Shown: positions 34,332 through 43,066, counted from the first letter of the stretch. The stretch is 64,000 nucleotides of DNA from an uncultured Caldilineaceae bacterium (GCA_958295915.1 OY282381.1:1448722-1512721); one strand, 5' to 3'. Made by a program: numbers and translations. Notes: generated by a model not told the origin, from the letters alone.

Positions 34332-36953
34332 CTACGGCGCAAAGCCGAACTCCGCCTTCCACAGCTGCTGTCCTTCCTCGGTGGACTGGCCGGTCCTGAC
34401 GCCGGCGATGTCATAGGCGGGGAGATCACGCACGGCAACACATCGATCTATGAATGGAATCCTGTACTCGTCGAAGCGGAAGTCGAGGTGGTCGAACCCA
34501 TACTGCTTTCTGTGGTCGGGAAGGTCGTTCACGTCAACGGGGACGATGTGCAGGAAGAACCACCCGGCGTCGTCATCGCCCCGACATCGCTCCCGGGTGT
34601 AAATCAGACTGTTCCCGCTGCGATACATATCAAAATCTGAACGGAAGACAAGTTCAGATTTCGCGATCATCTCGTCTATCAGAGTTGAATATTCGATCCC
34701 ATGGTAGAGAAACATCTGGCCGTTTTCCGGCGTGAGCAGAGCGGGGCCATCTATGCGTTGGTCCGAGATGAGAAAATCGTATGCCGATCTGTCGCGCGTA
34801 AGATTTCTCCCTGCAAGATAGTCATTCACCAGAGTCATCGAGGATTCATCAGACCACTGTCCCGCGCCGCCAGACCGAAGCGCGACAACAACGCTGCGAC
34901 CCGGCTGCACTATTGCCCGGATACGCTCGAAGTCGGCAGCCATTGTTGCATACCGTTCAGACGCCTCGGCGCCGAACTCCGCCTCCCACAGCTGTCCTTC
35001 CTCGGTGTACTGGCCGGTCCTGACGCTGGCGATGTCATAGTCGGGGAGATCACGCATGGCAACACATCGATCTATGAAGGAAATCCTGTGATCGTCGAGG
35101 CGGAAGTCGAGGTGGTCGAACCCATACTGCTTTCTGTGGTCGGGAAGGTCGTTCATGTCAACGGGGACGATGTGCAGGAAGAACCAGGCATTGACGTCGC
35201 CGTCGTCATCGCCCCGACATCGCTCCCGGGTGTAAATCAGACTGTTCCCGCTGCGATACACATCAAAATCAGAACGGGAGATAAGTTCAGATTTCGCGAT
35301 CATCTCGTCTATCAGAGTTGAATATGCGGTACTATCGTAGAGAAACACCTGGCCGTTTTCCGGCGTGAGAAGAGCGGGGCCATCTAGGCGTTGGTCCGAG
35401 ATGAGAAAATCGTACGCCGATCTGTCGCGCGCAAAAATTCTTCCCACAAGATAGTACGTCACCAGAGGCAGCGATTCACCACGAGCCCACGGTCCCACGC
35501 CGCCGCCAATCCGCATCGCGACAAAAACGCTGCGCCCCGGCTGCACTATTGCCCGGATGCGCTCGAAGTCGGCAGTCAGGGTTGCATACCGCTCAGACGC
35601 CTTGGCGTCGAGACCAACGCGCGCCATCGGGATGCTGGACAGGACAAAAACCAAACCCGCGACGATGGCTAGCCCCTCAATCAGACGATCACCCGACAGC
35701 CGGCGTATAGGCAATGAAACCAGCGCAAAAAAGACCAGCGGGATGCCGATATGAAACAGAATTTCGAAGTCATGGATAGCGGCCGAGGCGCGCAACGGCG
35801 CCGCCCAGCACCAGCCGGATAGCAACGCCGTCGCGGTCAGGATTTTGTGGCGGACGAAAAACAGGCCCAGCAGCCCCACGACAAATACGACGGCGCCTAG
35901 GAGGAATAAGGTCGTTCGGTAGTGAGGCGTATACTCGTAGCCAAAGAGTTGAAGCAAAAAGTAGGGGATTGACAGTCCGCCAATGCGCGAGATTTGTCCC
36001 GTCAGGAAAGGTCGCCAGTCCATTAGGTGGGGGTACCTGGAAAGATATACATCGTCGACCCCAATTCGTTTCAGCATCGACTTGACAGTAGGCAATTCGG
36101 TCAGTGGGATTTCGCCGTTCAGCGCAAAGTATTCAGTGCCAAAGTTAAAGCCCATCATCAATACGCAGAAGAGTAGAGAGACGATGCCGAGCTGCAGATA
36201 GCGGCTGGAAAGCAGCGTGGCGGCGACCGAACGTATCCGGCTTGTATAGAACATATGCTCGGGAGGGGGTAGATTGGCTGAATAGGCCTGGAGCAGTTCC
36301 TTTGTCAGACTGAAAAAGACAAACGGCAGAATCAACGCCATGACATGCCAGCCGAGCAGCGTCGCGACGCACGCCTTGACCAGTAGTTGCCGGAAACGAC
36401 CGTCCTGAACGAAAACGACCATGCCATGGAAGGTCAGCAACACGCCAAAAAGGCTGGTGGCCACTTCGGTGGAGACCATATCGCTGTAGTACAGGCAGAT
36501 ATAGGACGAGAACGACAGGAACGTAGCGGTCAAGGCAATCCAGCGATTGGCGAACAGACGGGAGAGAGCAAGGTATGCCAACGTGGCGGTCGCGGCGAAG
36601 AACGACAACATCAGCAACCGGGCGGCATAGATTTGCGCCGCCAAGTCATCCGCGAAGGGCAGGATGATAACCAGTTTGATGAGCGCATAGGTCCCAATCG
36701 GGAAACGGGTATATGGCTCATACGACGCCATGCCGTCCGCGGCCGAGTACCGGCGCGAGAACATCAGGAAACCATGTTCCGGGGACAGGTTCGCGGCCAG
36801 TGACATGCTCTGCGCCGTGATGAAGTTGTGAGACCCCGGTCGGTAGAAATGCTCACGGTCGTCGCCGAACAGGAACACCGTTGCCAGCGCCAGCAACAAT
36901 AGTGGCAACGGCAACGCCGGCCAGAACGAGCCTTTGCGCTTCCTGACCATCAT
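34332..36953 (-). CDS. multi-spanning membrane protein, GT39-like glycosyltransferase, with duplicated C-terminal domain
   Basis: About 873 residues. The first ~450 contain roughly ten to twelve hydrophobic segments arranged as in ArnT/PMT-type (GT39/GT83) lipid-linked sugar transferases, and a loop with SRRYSAADGMASYEPYTRFP after the first segment. The last ~420 residues are two consecutive copies of a soluble ~210-residue domain. Both copies begin ASERYAT and share DRSAYDFLISDQR, DGPALLTPENGQ and DLPDHRKQYGFDHLDFR. The copies differ at scattered positions, so the duplication is not brand new. The longest frame starts at GTG, and the ATG four codons later is preferred. A specific sugar donor or acceptor cannot be named. 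Confidence 0.7.
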   Translation of the reverse strand: MMVRKRKGSFWPALPLPLLLLALATVFLFGDDREHFYRPGSHNFITAQSMSLAANLSPEHGFLMFSRRYSAADGMASYEPYTRFPIGTYALIKLVIILPFADDLAAQIYAARLLMLSFFAATATLAYLALSRLFANRWIALTATFLSFSSYICLYYSDMVSTEVATSLFGVLLTFHGMVVFVQDGRFRQLLVKACVATLLGWHVMALILPFVFFSLTKELLQAYSANLPPPEHMFYTSRIRSVAATLLSSRYLQLGIVSLLFCVLMMGFNFGTEYFALNGEIPLTELPTVKSMLKRIGVDDVYLSRYPHLMDWRPFLTGQISRIGGLSIPYFLLQLFGYEYTPHYRTTLFLLGAVVFVVGLLGLFFVRHKILTATALLSGWCWAAPLRASAAIHDFEILFHIGIPLVFFALVSLPIRRLSGDRLIEGLAIVAGLVFVLSSIPMARVGLDAKASERYATLTADFERIRAIVQPGRSVFVAMRIGGGVGPWARGESLPLVTYYLVGRIFARDRSAYDFLISDQRLDGPALLTPENGQVFLYDSTAYSTLIDEMIAKSELISRSDFDVYRSGNSLIYTRERCRGDDDGDVNAWFFLHIVPVDMNDLPDHRKQYGFDHLDFRLDDHRISFIDRCVAMRDLPDYDIASVRTGQYTEEGQLWEAEFGAEASERYATMAADFERIRAIVQPGRSVVVALRSGGAGQWSDESSMTLVNDYLAGRNLTRDRSAYDFLISDQRIDGPALLTPENGQMFLYHGIEYSTLIDEMIAKSELVFRSDFDMYRSGNSLIYTRERCRGDDDAGWFFLHIVPVDVNDLPDHRKQYGFDHLDFRFDEYRIPFIDRCVAVRDLPAYDIAGVRTGQSTEEGQQLWKAEFGFAP

Positions 36954-36978
36954 GTTTCCGTCCACCCCCTATCCAGAC

Positions 36979-37011
36979 AAAAAAAAGCGCGGTGTCGGGA
37001 GATCCGACACC
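36979..37011 (-). terminator. intrinsic terminator of the two-component operon
   Basis: On the minus strand GGTGTCGG pairs with CCGACACC over a short loop and is followed, after a few bases, by eight T residues. It lies about 170 bp past the histidine kinase stop. The kinase gene's own terminal sequence is duplicated elsewhere, but this hairpin is not. Confidence 0.85.
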
Positions 37012-37183
37012 GTATTACGCCCTACTCGCCGCGAGCGCAGTCGCCGCACACCCGTTGCAACTCGGCGGTGTATGTCAGTGGGCGGGCGACGGACCGGCTC
37101 TCGGTTGAAGATCCGTCCGCTGCAGCGACCCGCTACGCATTTTTGTTTTTACCATCCTGATACACAATACACAAGATCAGATC

Positions 37184-38437
37184 CTACCCGTTTGGCAGAA
37201 TAAAGTAGAAGCGCGCGCCGCCTTCGAGGCGGTTCTCGACGCCAATTGCGCCACCGTGGGCCTCTACGACAGCTTTGGCGATGGCTAATCCCAGGCCGGA
37301 GCCGCCGCCGGTGGCGCGGCTGCGGGACTGCTCCCCGCGGTAGAACTGCTCAAAGACCTTCGGCAGGCTGTCGGCCGGGATGCCCGGCCCAGAGTCGAAG
37401 ACATCCACCCGCACAGCGTCGGTGGCGCGTTGGGCGGTCACGGCTACTGTCCCGCCTGATGGCGTGTGGCGAACCGCATTGCCGATCAGATTCGTCAGCA
37501 CCCGTCCGATGAGACCGGCATCGACCGTCACTGGGTCCACCTGTGGGTCGGCGCTGCCAGAGAGGACAACACCCATCTCTTTGGCCGGAATCGCAAAGCT
37601 CTCCAGTGTGTCGGAGATCAGATCGGAGAGGGAGTTGGGCTGCCGGTCCAGATGCAGGCCAGCGACTTCGATCTGGGCCATCTCAAAAAGCTCGTCGATC
37701 AGGGCGGAGAGGGAGGTTGCGTCTCGCTGTACTGTACGCAGATAGCGCCGTACTTCGGCCGGCTCAGTCACGATGCCGTCGGTCAGCGCCTCCATCAGCG
37801 CCTGGATCGAGGAGAGGGGCGTGCGCAGATCGTGGCCGATCCAGGCCAGCAGATTGCGACGCAACTGCTCCGTCTCCCGCTGTTGCTGTTCTGCCGCATC
37901 CAAACGGGCAGCCATCTGGTTGAAGGTGTGGCCCAGACGAGCCAGTTCATCTCCGCCCACCACCTCCACGCGCACATCCCGTTTCCCCTCAGCGATGGCC
38001 GTGGCGGCCCGGTCCACCCCCTGTATCTTCTCCGATACAGCTGTCGACAGGAAATACCCCAGGGCAGTGGCGATGCCGCCGGCGAAGATGAGCAGAACCG
38101 CGGCCAGGCGCAGGTCATGATCGCTGGCGAACATCAGCCGGGCGGTAATGAACACGTTGAGGAAGGTCAACAGGCTGGCGAAGCCATATCCGCTGAGGAG
38201 GGTCCAACTGAGGCGGGGGGAGTGGTAGAGCCAGCCCAGGCGATAGATCCCATAGACCGCAGCCACAGACAACAGCGCTGTGGCGGTCAAGAACAATGCC
38301 ATCTCCCGCAGCTCGTCCATCGGCGGGTTCAGAACTGCCAGAAACAATAGCAGCCCGCCAACGACTGCAATGATGACGCCGAGAAGAAAGCGAATGGACA
38401 GCGAAGTAGCCAGTGGGAATGTGGTTGTCGTGTTCAT
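37184..38437 (-). CDS. sensor histidine kinase with HAMP domain
   Basis: A 417-residue membrane histidine kinase. It has about four hydrophobic segments in the first 150 residues, a HAMP linker (GVDRAATAIAEGKRDVRVEV), the H-box LLAWIGHDLRTPLSSIQA, the N-box LTNLIGNAVRHTPSGG, and G-boxes DSGPGIP and [20 protein letters not shown]. The ATG at MNTTTT has GAGGGG upstream. There is no large external sensor domain, so the signal is probably membrane-borne. It follows the OmpR-type regulator with a 235-bp gap filled by repeats. Confidence 0.93.
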   Translation of the reverse strand: MNTTTTFPLATSLSIRFLLGVIIAVVGGLLLFLAVLNPPMDELREMALFLTATALLSVAAVYGIYRLGWLYHSPRLSWTLLSGYGFASLLTFLNVFITARLMFASDHDLRLAAVLLIFAGGIATALGYFLSTAVSEKIQGVDRAATAIAEGKRDVRVEVVGGDELARLGHTFNQMAARLDAAEQQQRETEQLRRNLLAWIGHDLRTPLSSIQALMEALTDGIVTEPAEVRRYLRTVQRDATSLSALIDELFEMAQIEVAGLHLDRQPNSLSDLISDTLESFAIPAKEMGVVLSGSADPQVDPVTVDAGLIGRVLTNLIGNAVRHTPSGGTVAVTAQRATDAVRVDVFDSGPGIPADSLPKVFEQFYRGEQSRSRATGGGSGLGLAIAKAVVEAHGGAIGVENRLEGGARFYFILPNG

Positions 38438-38548
38438 ATACCCCTCGCTAGATAGCGCGTGGCGCACAGAGTACCCGGTTCATTGATGATTCATTGCTCT
38501 CCCGGCTCTGGGCACTATTCGGGCTTCGCACGATGCGCAAAGGTTGCA

Positions 38549-38640
38549 TTGCGCGCCACTGTAGGGCGCGACATCTGAATTGCGCGCCACTGTTAGGGCG
38601 CGATATCTGAATTGCGCGCCACTGTAGGGCGCGATATCTG
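38549..38640. repeat. three tandem copies of the dispersed palindromic repeat
   Basis: Units of about 31 bp, each with TTGCGCGCCACTGTAGGGCG and CGACATCTGAA or CGATATCTG, fill the space between the response regulator and the histidine kinase gene. They would be transcribed between the two genes. Confidence 0.93.
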
Positions 38641-38672
38641 CGGCGCTCTCAGCCCGAACACAAGGGTTGCCC

Positions 38673-39365
38673 CTACGGTTCGAAGCGATATCCCACCCCC
38701 CAGACGGTTATGATGTGGCGCGGGTTGGATGGGTCCTGCTCGATCTTCTCGCGCAGGCGACGCACGTGCACGGTAACTGTGCTGGCATCGATGAACTCTG
38801 CCACACCCCAGACCCGACCTAGGAGTTGGTCCCGATTGAAGACCTGATGGGGATTGCTGGCGAACATCCACAACAGATCAAACTCCTTGACCGTCAGGGG
38901 AATTTTCTCTCCTTTGGCAGTCACCTGGCGGGAGCCGGGGTCGATGCGCGTATTGCCGAAGGAGATGGGCTGCTCACCTTCGGGCGCCGCTGTGGTCTGC
39001 TGGGTGCGTCGCAGCACCGCCTTCACCCGGCTGACCAACTCACGCGGGCTGAAGGGTTTGACGACGTAATCATCGGCGCCCAGTTCCAGACCGAGGATGC
39101 GATCGATTTCATCCTTGCGGGCAGTCAGGAGTATAATTGGAATCGCGCTATTGGCCCGTGCTTGCCGCGTGATTTCGTACCCATCCACGCCTGGCAGCAT
39201 TACATCCAGGATCAGCAGGTCTGGCGGGTCGGATTGCAACACGTCCAGCGCGGTCTGCCCGTCGCCAACGACAGTGGGTTCGAATCCCATCTGCTTCAGA
39301 TAAAGGCTCACTACTTCACGGATGCTGGGTTCATCATCCACGACGAGAATCTTTACGGCGGTCAT
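38673..39365 (-). CDS. OmpR/PhoB-family response regulator
   Basis: A 230-residue two-domain regulator. The receiver domain has ILVVDDEPS (acidic pocket), LLILDVMLPGVDG with the phosphorylated aspartate, LLTAR and the lysine in YVVKPFSPREL. A winged-helix DNA-binding domain follows, with LTVKEFDLLWMFASNP and VTVHVRRLREKIE. It pairs with the adjacent histidine kinase. GGAG stands about 11 bases before the ATG. Target genes are unknown. Confidence 0.95.
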   Translation of the reverse strand: MTAVKILVVDDEPSIREVVSLYLKQMGFEPTVVGDGQTALDVLQSDPPDLLILDVMLPGVDGYEITRQARANSAIPIILLTARKDEIDRILGLELGADDYVVKPFSPRELVSRVKAVLRRTQQTTAAPEGEQPISFGNTRIDPGSRQVTAKGEKIPLTVKEFDLLWMFASNPHQVFNRDQLLGRVWGVAEFIDASTVTVHVRRLREKIEQDPSNPRHIITVWGVGYRFEP

Positions 39366-39472
39366 TGGGCGTGGATCTCCTCACATGTGGGCAACCACAA
39401 GGGGCGTTCTACGCAGGCGTCGCTACTGTTAAGAATGGGAATTATATACTTAACTGCACAAGTATATCTTTC

Positions 39473-39874
39473 TCAGCCAGCTTTCGGCTGTGCGGAATAT
39501 TCCCACCCGCGTTCCTGAATATTTTTAGCGGCGTTCAGATCCCGGTCTTCCGTATGCCGGCACGAGAGGCATACAAAGGTCCGATAGTCCGCCAGCTTCT
39601 CTTTCCTTACTTCACCACAATGGGAACAGGTCTTGGATGTGTTCCTTCGCCAGAACTGTTGTTCCTTTCGTAGCTGGGTTAGCCCCTTCATCTGCCTATA
39701 CATAGTCATGCCCTTGCCACAAGTGAGATAGGTATTCTTGCGCTGCTCCAGAGAGTGGTTGTATAGCCAGCAGCAAGCACGCAATACTTCGCGAATGCGA
39801 GCATAGCCAGGGCGCGAACAGTAGCCTCGTTCTTGATATGTTTTGTGAGTTGTGGTAGTCTGGGGAGTATCCAT
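39473..39874 (-). pseudogene. tnpB: internally deleted TnpB (IS200/IS605 OrfB)
   Basis: A 133-residue frame joins the TnpB N-terminus (REVLRACCWLYNHSLEQRKN, then QLRKE) directly to its C-terminus (SKTCSHCGEVRKEKLADYRT, CLSC and DLNAAKNIQERG). The zinc ribbon with four cysteines and the last RuvC aspartate are kept. The central ~250 residues with the other RuvC residues are missing. It therefore cannot be an active guide-RNA nuclease. Whether it is expressed is unknown. It lies nine bases inside the left end of the element. Confidence 0.85.
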
Positions 39875-39984
39875 AAGCCATCACCTTGTGGGTCGCAGCC
39901 CGTAGTGTTCCCGCACTGACGGGCTTTTCTTATGGAACAGCTCCTCTTGTTGGGAATTATGTACGTACGCAGTTAAGTACATAA

Positions 39985-40040
39985 TTCTCAGCCTTTAAGA
40001 AAGGCTGCGCGGGATCTGAATTCCCACCCACGTTCCATCT
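39985..40040 (-). pseudogene. second TnpB C-terminal remnant
   Basis: The minus strand reads MERGWEFRSRAAFLKG then a stop, parallel to the ERGWEYSAQPKAG end of the neighbouring TnpB. The flanking TTATGTACTTAACTGCG is again similar to the element's inverted end. This suggests nesting or an internal duplication of an IS605-like right end. Confidence 0.6.
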
Positions 40041-40167
40041 TTTTGAGTGCCCCATCATACCACAATAGCACATATGCTCACCCAACGCAACTTCAACATA
40101 CGATAATCTTATCTTACTTGTGCAGTTAAGTATATAATTCCCTTAAGAATCCGGTAATAGTTTCACA

Positions 40168-40196
40168 CTGTCAATATAATGCCTGGCCTGTATAAT
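40168..40196 (+). promoter_or_regulatory. candidate promoter of the spondin/LysM gene
   Basis: A perfect TATAAT at 40191-40196 has a weak -35 (CTGTCA) 17 bp upstream. It lies just outside the mobile element. Confidence 0.4.
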
Positions 40197-40250
40197 AATA
40201 GCAAGTACTAGAATTGTACTCGATCAATTCTTCCAGAACAATTCACCACT

Positions 40251-40274
40251 GTCGCGCCCTACAGTGGCGTGCAA
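40251..40274 (-). repeat. copy of the dispersed palindromic repeat
   Basis: GTCGCGCCCTACAGTGGCGT then GCAA, an inverted-orientation copy in the leader of the spondin/LysM gene. Confidence 0.8.
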
Positions 40275-40302
40275 AACCATTATTATCAGGAGAACCGTAC
40301 TC

Positions 40303-42066
40303 ATGCAATCCCCAAAGTTACTTCCTTTGCTTCTCATTGCTTTGCTCCTGCTCTCGGCCTTCGCTACCCCGGCCACCACACACACTGGAGCGATGGAGGA
40401 GATGATGGACGATGCGGTCACCTTCCGGGTACGCATCGAAAACGTCTCCGGCGACAGCGAGCTGCCGACTCCCTTTGCCCCAGGAATCTGGGCGCTACAC
40501 AGCGAAAGCGGCCCTTTCTTCACAAGCGGTGAAGCAGATCGGGGCGAAGGACTGGAAGCGCTGGCCGAAGACGGCAACCCTCACATGTTGGCTGAAGCCC
40601 TGACCGGAATGAAACTCCATGCGGGCGTCTTCAATACCCCGGTCGGCGCCGACGGCCCGGGACCACTCCTGCCCGGTGGCGTCTACGAGTTTGCGGTGAC
40701 GGCCACACCCGAGACCCCCTATCTCTCCTTCGCCACCATGTTCGTGCAATCCAATGACATCTTCCTTGCGCCCGACGAGATGGGCATTGCTCTCTTCGAT
40801 ATGGACGGCATGGCCATGATGGACATGCACGAGATAACCGCAGAACTGCTCTTGTGGGACACGGGCACTGAGGCCAATGAGGAGCCCGGCGCAGGGCCCA
40901 ATCAGGCTCCCCGCCAGTCTGGCCCCAATACCGGCCCCGCCGATGGCATGGCCACGGTTCATCCGGTGGACGATGGGTTCAGCTACCCGGATGTCGCCGC
41001 GCTGGTCAAGGTCTCCATCGAACCGATCATGATGGCCGACCATGATATGGATGAGATGATGGACGATGACGATGAGATGATGGACGACGCAGACCATATG
41101 GACAAGATGGACGACGATATGGACGGCGCAGACCATATGGACAAGATGGACGACGACATGGACGGCGCGGTCACCTACACTGTGAAGCGAGGGGATACGT
41201 TAAGCGCCATCGCCCTCCACGTCTTCGGCAGAGGCAGCTACTGGTCTGCCATTTGCACCGCTAACTCGCTGATGAACTGTGATCGCATCTATGCCGGCGA
41301 TGTCTTGACGATACCGACCCAGGCCCAGGTAGACGCGATTCTCGCCGGCGCAGAGATGCCAGAGGCGATGATGGACGACATGGACGGCGACATGGACGGC
41401 GATATGGACAGCGACATGGACGGCGACATGGACGGCGATATGGGCGACGACATGGACGACGACATGGACGACGATATGGACGACGACATGGACGGCGACA
41501 TGGACAGCGACATGGACGGCGACATGGACAGCGACATGGACGGCGACATGGACGGCGACATGGACGGCGACATGGACGGCGATATGGACAGCGACATGGA
41601 CGGCGATATGGACAGCGACATGGACGGCGATATGGACAGCGACATGGACGGCGATATGGACGGCGATATGGACGGCGATATGGACGGCGCGGTCACCTAC
41701 ACTGTGAAGCGAGGGGATACGTTAAGCGCCATCGCCCTCCACGTCTTCGGCAAAGGCAGCTACTGGCCTGCTATTTGCACCGCTAACTCGCTGACGAACT
41801 GTGATCGCATCTATGCCGGCGATGTCTTGACGATACCGACCCAGGCCCAGGCAGACGCGATTCTCGCCGGCGCAGAGATGCCAGAGGCGATGATGGACGA
41901 CATGGGCGACGACATGGGCGACGACATGGGTGACGACATGGACGGCGATATGGACGACGACATGGACGACGATATGGACGACGACATGGACGGCGATATG
42001 GACGACGACATGGACGACGATATGGACGACGACATGGACGGCGACATGGACGATAAGGAGAAGTAA
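40303..42066 (+). CDS. exported spondin-domain / double-LysM protein with Asp-Met repeats
   Basis: A 587-residue secreted protein. A signal peptide (MQSPKLLPLLLIALLLLSAF) precedes a Spondin_N-like domain (VTFRVRIENVSGDSELPTPF, GPLLPGGVYEF, MFVQSNDIFLAP; about residues 38-200). Two almost identical LysM domains follow (AVTYTVKRGDTLSAIALHVFG). The linkers before, between and after the LysM domains are long runs of DGDM/DDDM/DSDM units encoded by a 12-bp DNA repeat. The LysM domains should bind peptidoglycan. The Asp-Met tracts are extremely acidic and could bind cations. The ATG is 13 codons inside the longest frame and has AGGAG upstream. The function of the whole protein is unknown. Confidence 0.82.
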   Translation: MQSPKLLPLLLIALLLLSAFATPATTHTGAMEEMMDDAVTFRVRIENVSGDSELPTPFAPGIWALHSESGPFFTSGEADRGEGLEALAEDGNPHMLAEALTGMKLHAGVFNTPVGADGPGPLLPGGVYEFAVTATPETPYLSFATMFVQSNDIFLAPDEMGIALFDMDGMAMMDMHEITAELLLWDTGTEANEEPGAGPNQAPRQSGPNTGPADGMATVHPVDDGFSYPDVAALVKVSIEPIMMADHDMDEMMDDDDEMMDDADHMDKMDDDMDGADHMDKMDDDMDGAVTYTVKRGDTLSAIALHVFGRGSYWSAICTANSLMNCDRIYAGDVLTIPTQAQVDAILAGAEMPEAMMDDMDGDMDGDMDSDMDGDMDGDMGDDMDDDMDDDMDDDMDGDMDSDMDGDMDSDMDGDMDGDMDGDMDGDMDSDMDGDMDSDMDGDMDSDMDGDMDGDMDGDMDGAVTYTVKRGDTLSAIALHVFGKGSYWPAICTANSLTNCDRIYAGDVLTIPTQAQADAILAGAEMPEAMMDDMGDDMGDDMGDDMDGDMDDDMDDDMDDDMDGDMDDDMDDDMDDDMDGDMDDKEK

Positions 42067-42083
42067 AGGGCAAAATGAGATAC

Positions 42084-42106
42084 GGAGGCGCGCGGGGCGC
42101 GCCTCC
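42084..42106 (+). terminator. GC-rich hairpin after the spondin/LysM gene
   Basis: GGAGGCGCGC and GCGCGCCTCC form a perfect 10-bp stem with a 3-nt loop 18 bp past the stop codon. Only three T residues follow, so termination is probable but not textbook. Confidence 0.55.
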
Positions 42107-42171
42107 TCACTTTCGGCGGGCAGACACGAGGCGCCGACCCTACAGATTACAGATGGAAGACATACAATATC

Positions 42172-42972
42172 GTGAAAACACGAACTCAAGTCCTGACCAA
42201 TTACGCAGGTAGCAGAGCGCAACGCCAGAGTGTGCGGCGCTACGGTTATGCCCTGCTAACGTTTGTTTGCGGGCTGATTCTGGCCGGTTGTGTTGCGCCG
42301 GAATCAGCGCTGAACCAGAGCGAACACAGGGCGCGGGTTGGGGCGATTCAGACCCGTGTCGTGGAAACGCGGGCCGAACAGGCTTCTGCCGTGGCAGAAG
42401 CGCAGGCGTCTCGTCTGCGGTCTCAGGGGATGGACGCAGAAACCGACGCGCGCGATGGGGCAGCCGCAGCCGGCGATTCGGCGATGTCCGATGGCCCTAC
42501 CGCAGAGCAGCAGGCGCTTCTGGCCAAGCTGCGGCCTCAGGGAGAAGCGCCCGAACTGTTCAATGAGGTGTGGCTGAACTCCGCTCCGCTAACGCTGGCG
42601 GACCTGCGGGGCAAGGTTGTGCTGGTCGAGTTCTGGACATATGGCTGAATTAACTGCGTCCATGTAATTCCCTCGTTGAGGGAATGGCATCAGAAGTATG
42701 CGGACGACGGCTTTGTCATCATCGGCGTTCACACGCCGGAGTTTAAGTACGAGCGGGATCTGAAGAACGTACAGGATGCCCTCTTGCGCCTGAATGTTCC
42801 CTTCGCTGTGGCTATCGACAATGATTGGACGACCTGGCGCTCCTACCACAATCGCTTCTGGCCGGCGATGTATTTTATCGACAAGGTCGGACAGATCCGC
42901 TATCTGAAGATTGGAGAAGGCCAGTATGACTATTCGGAAGCGGTGATTCAGGCGCTTCTTGCCGAATCGTAA
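42172..42972 (+). CDS. TlpA/DipZ-like redoxin lipoprotein, probable selenoprotein (UxxC)
   Basis: Read through one in-frame UGA, this frame encodes a 266-residue lipoprotein with a thioredoxin fold. A lipobox (LILAGC, Cys40) ends the signal peptide. A spacer of about 80 Ala/Gln-rich residues follows, then LADLRGKVVLVEFWTYG, the UGA (codon 159), and INCVHVIPSLREWHQKYADD. The normal family motif is FWTYxCINC, so UGA stands exactly at the first redox cysteine, giving Sec-x-x-Cys. The downstream frame is intact and well conserved in pattern (VIIGVHTPEF, WPAMYFIDKVGQIRYLKIGEG). A perfect 8-bp hairpin with a G-first loop starts 18 nt after the UGA, as bacterial SECIS elements require. The start is GTG with a weak ribosome binding site. 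The alternative is a recent nonsense mutation. Confidence 0.8.
42646..42690 (+). promoter_or_regulatory. candidate bacterial SECIS element (UGA codon plus hairpin)
   Basis: UGA occupies 42646-42648. ATTCCCTC (42667-42674) pairs perfectly with GAGGGAAT (42678-42685) around a GTT loop, so the first loop base is G at a distance of 26 nt from the UGA. This meets the usual bacterial SECIS rules: stem of several base pairs, small loop, G among the first two loop bases, and 16-37 nt spacing. Confidence 0.7.
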
Positions 42973-43066
42973 ACTGCAGTGGTCAGTGATCAGTGGCTAG
43001 TTGCCAGAAACGGCCGTTACTGGCCACTGGAAACTGACTACTGGCAACTGAATCTTTGCCCCTACG
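42973..43066. repeat. dispersed repeat, CTGCAGTGG...TTACTGGCCACTGG family
   Basis: It shares AGAAACGG, GTTACTGGCCACTG and a GCCCCTACG end with the repeat at 27124-27200. It contains GGCCACTGGAAACTGACTAC, the complement of a segment near 18420. Confidence 0.7.

Larger units (their letters stand above)
39437..40142. mobile_element. 706-bp element with 28-bp perfect inverted ends and 8-bp target duplication
   Basis: The ends are perfect 28-bp inverted repeats (GGGAATTATATACTTAACTG... at the left, its complement at 40115-40142). TTAAGAAT occurs directly outside both ends (39429-39436 and 40143-40150), as expected of an 8-bp target-site duplication. Inside are a miniature TnpB frame, a second TnpB C-terminal remnant and a hairpin-rich stretch. 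The only protein is TnpB-like. No transposase able to use terminal inverted repeats is encoded, so the element would be non-autonomous. Confidence 0.85.

Noticed and set aside
36387..36803. Plus-strand 138-residue frame inside the membrane protein gene
   Set aside because: It is a shadow of the minus-strand gene, with no start signal and no homology by eye.
41289..41696. Antisense frame of repeated SISPSMSPSM
   Set aside because: It is the mirror of the Asp-Met coding repeat and has no independent start signal.
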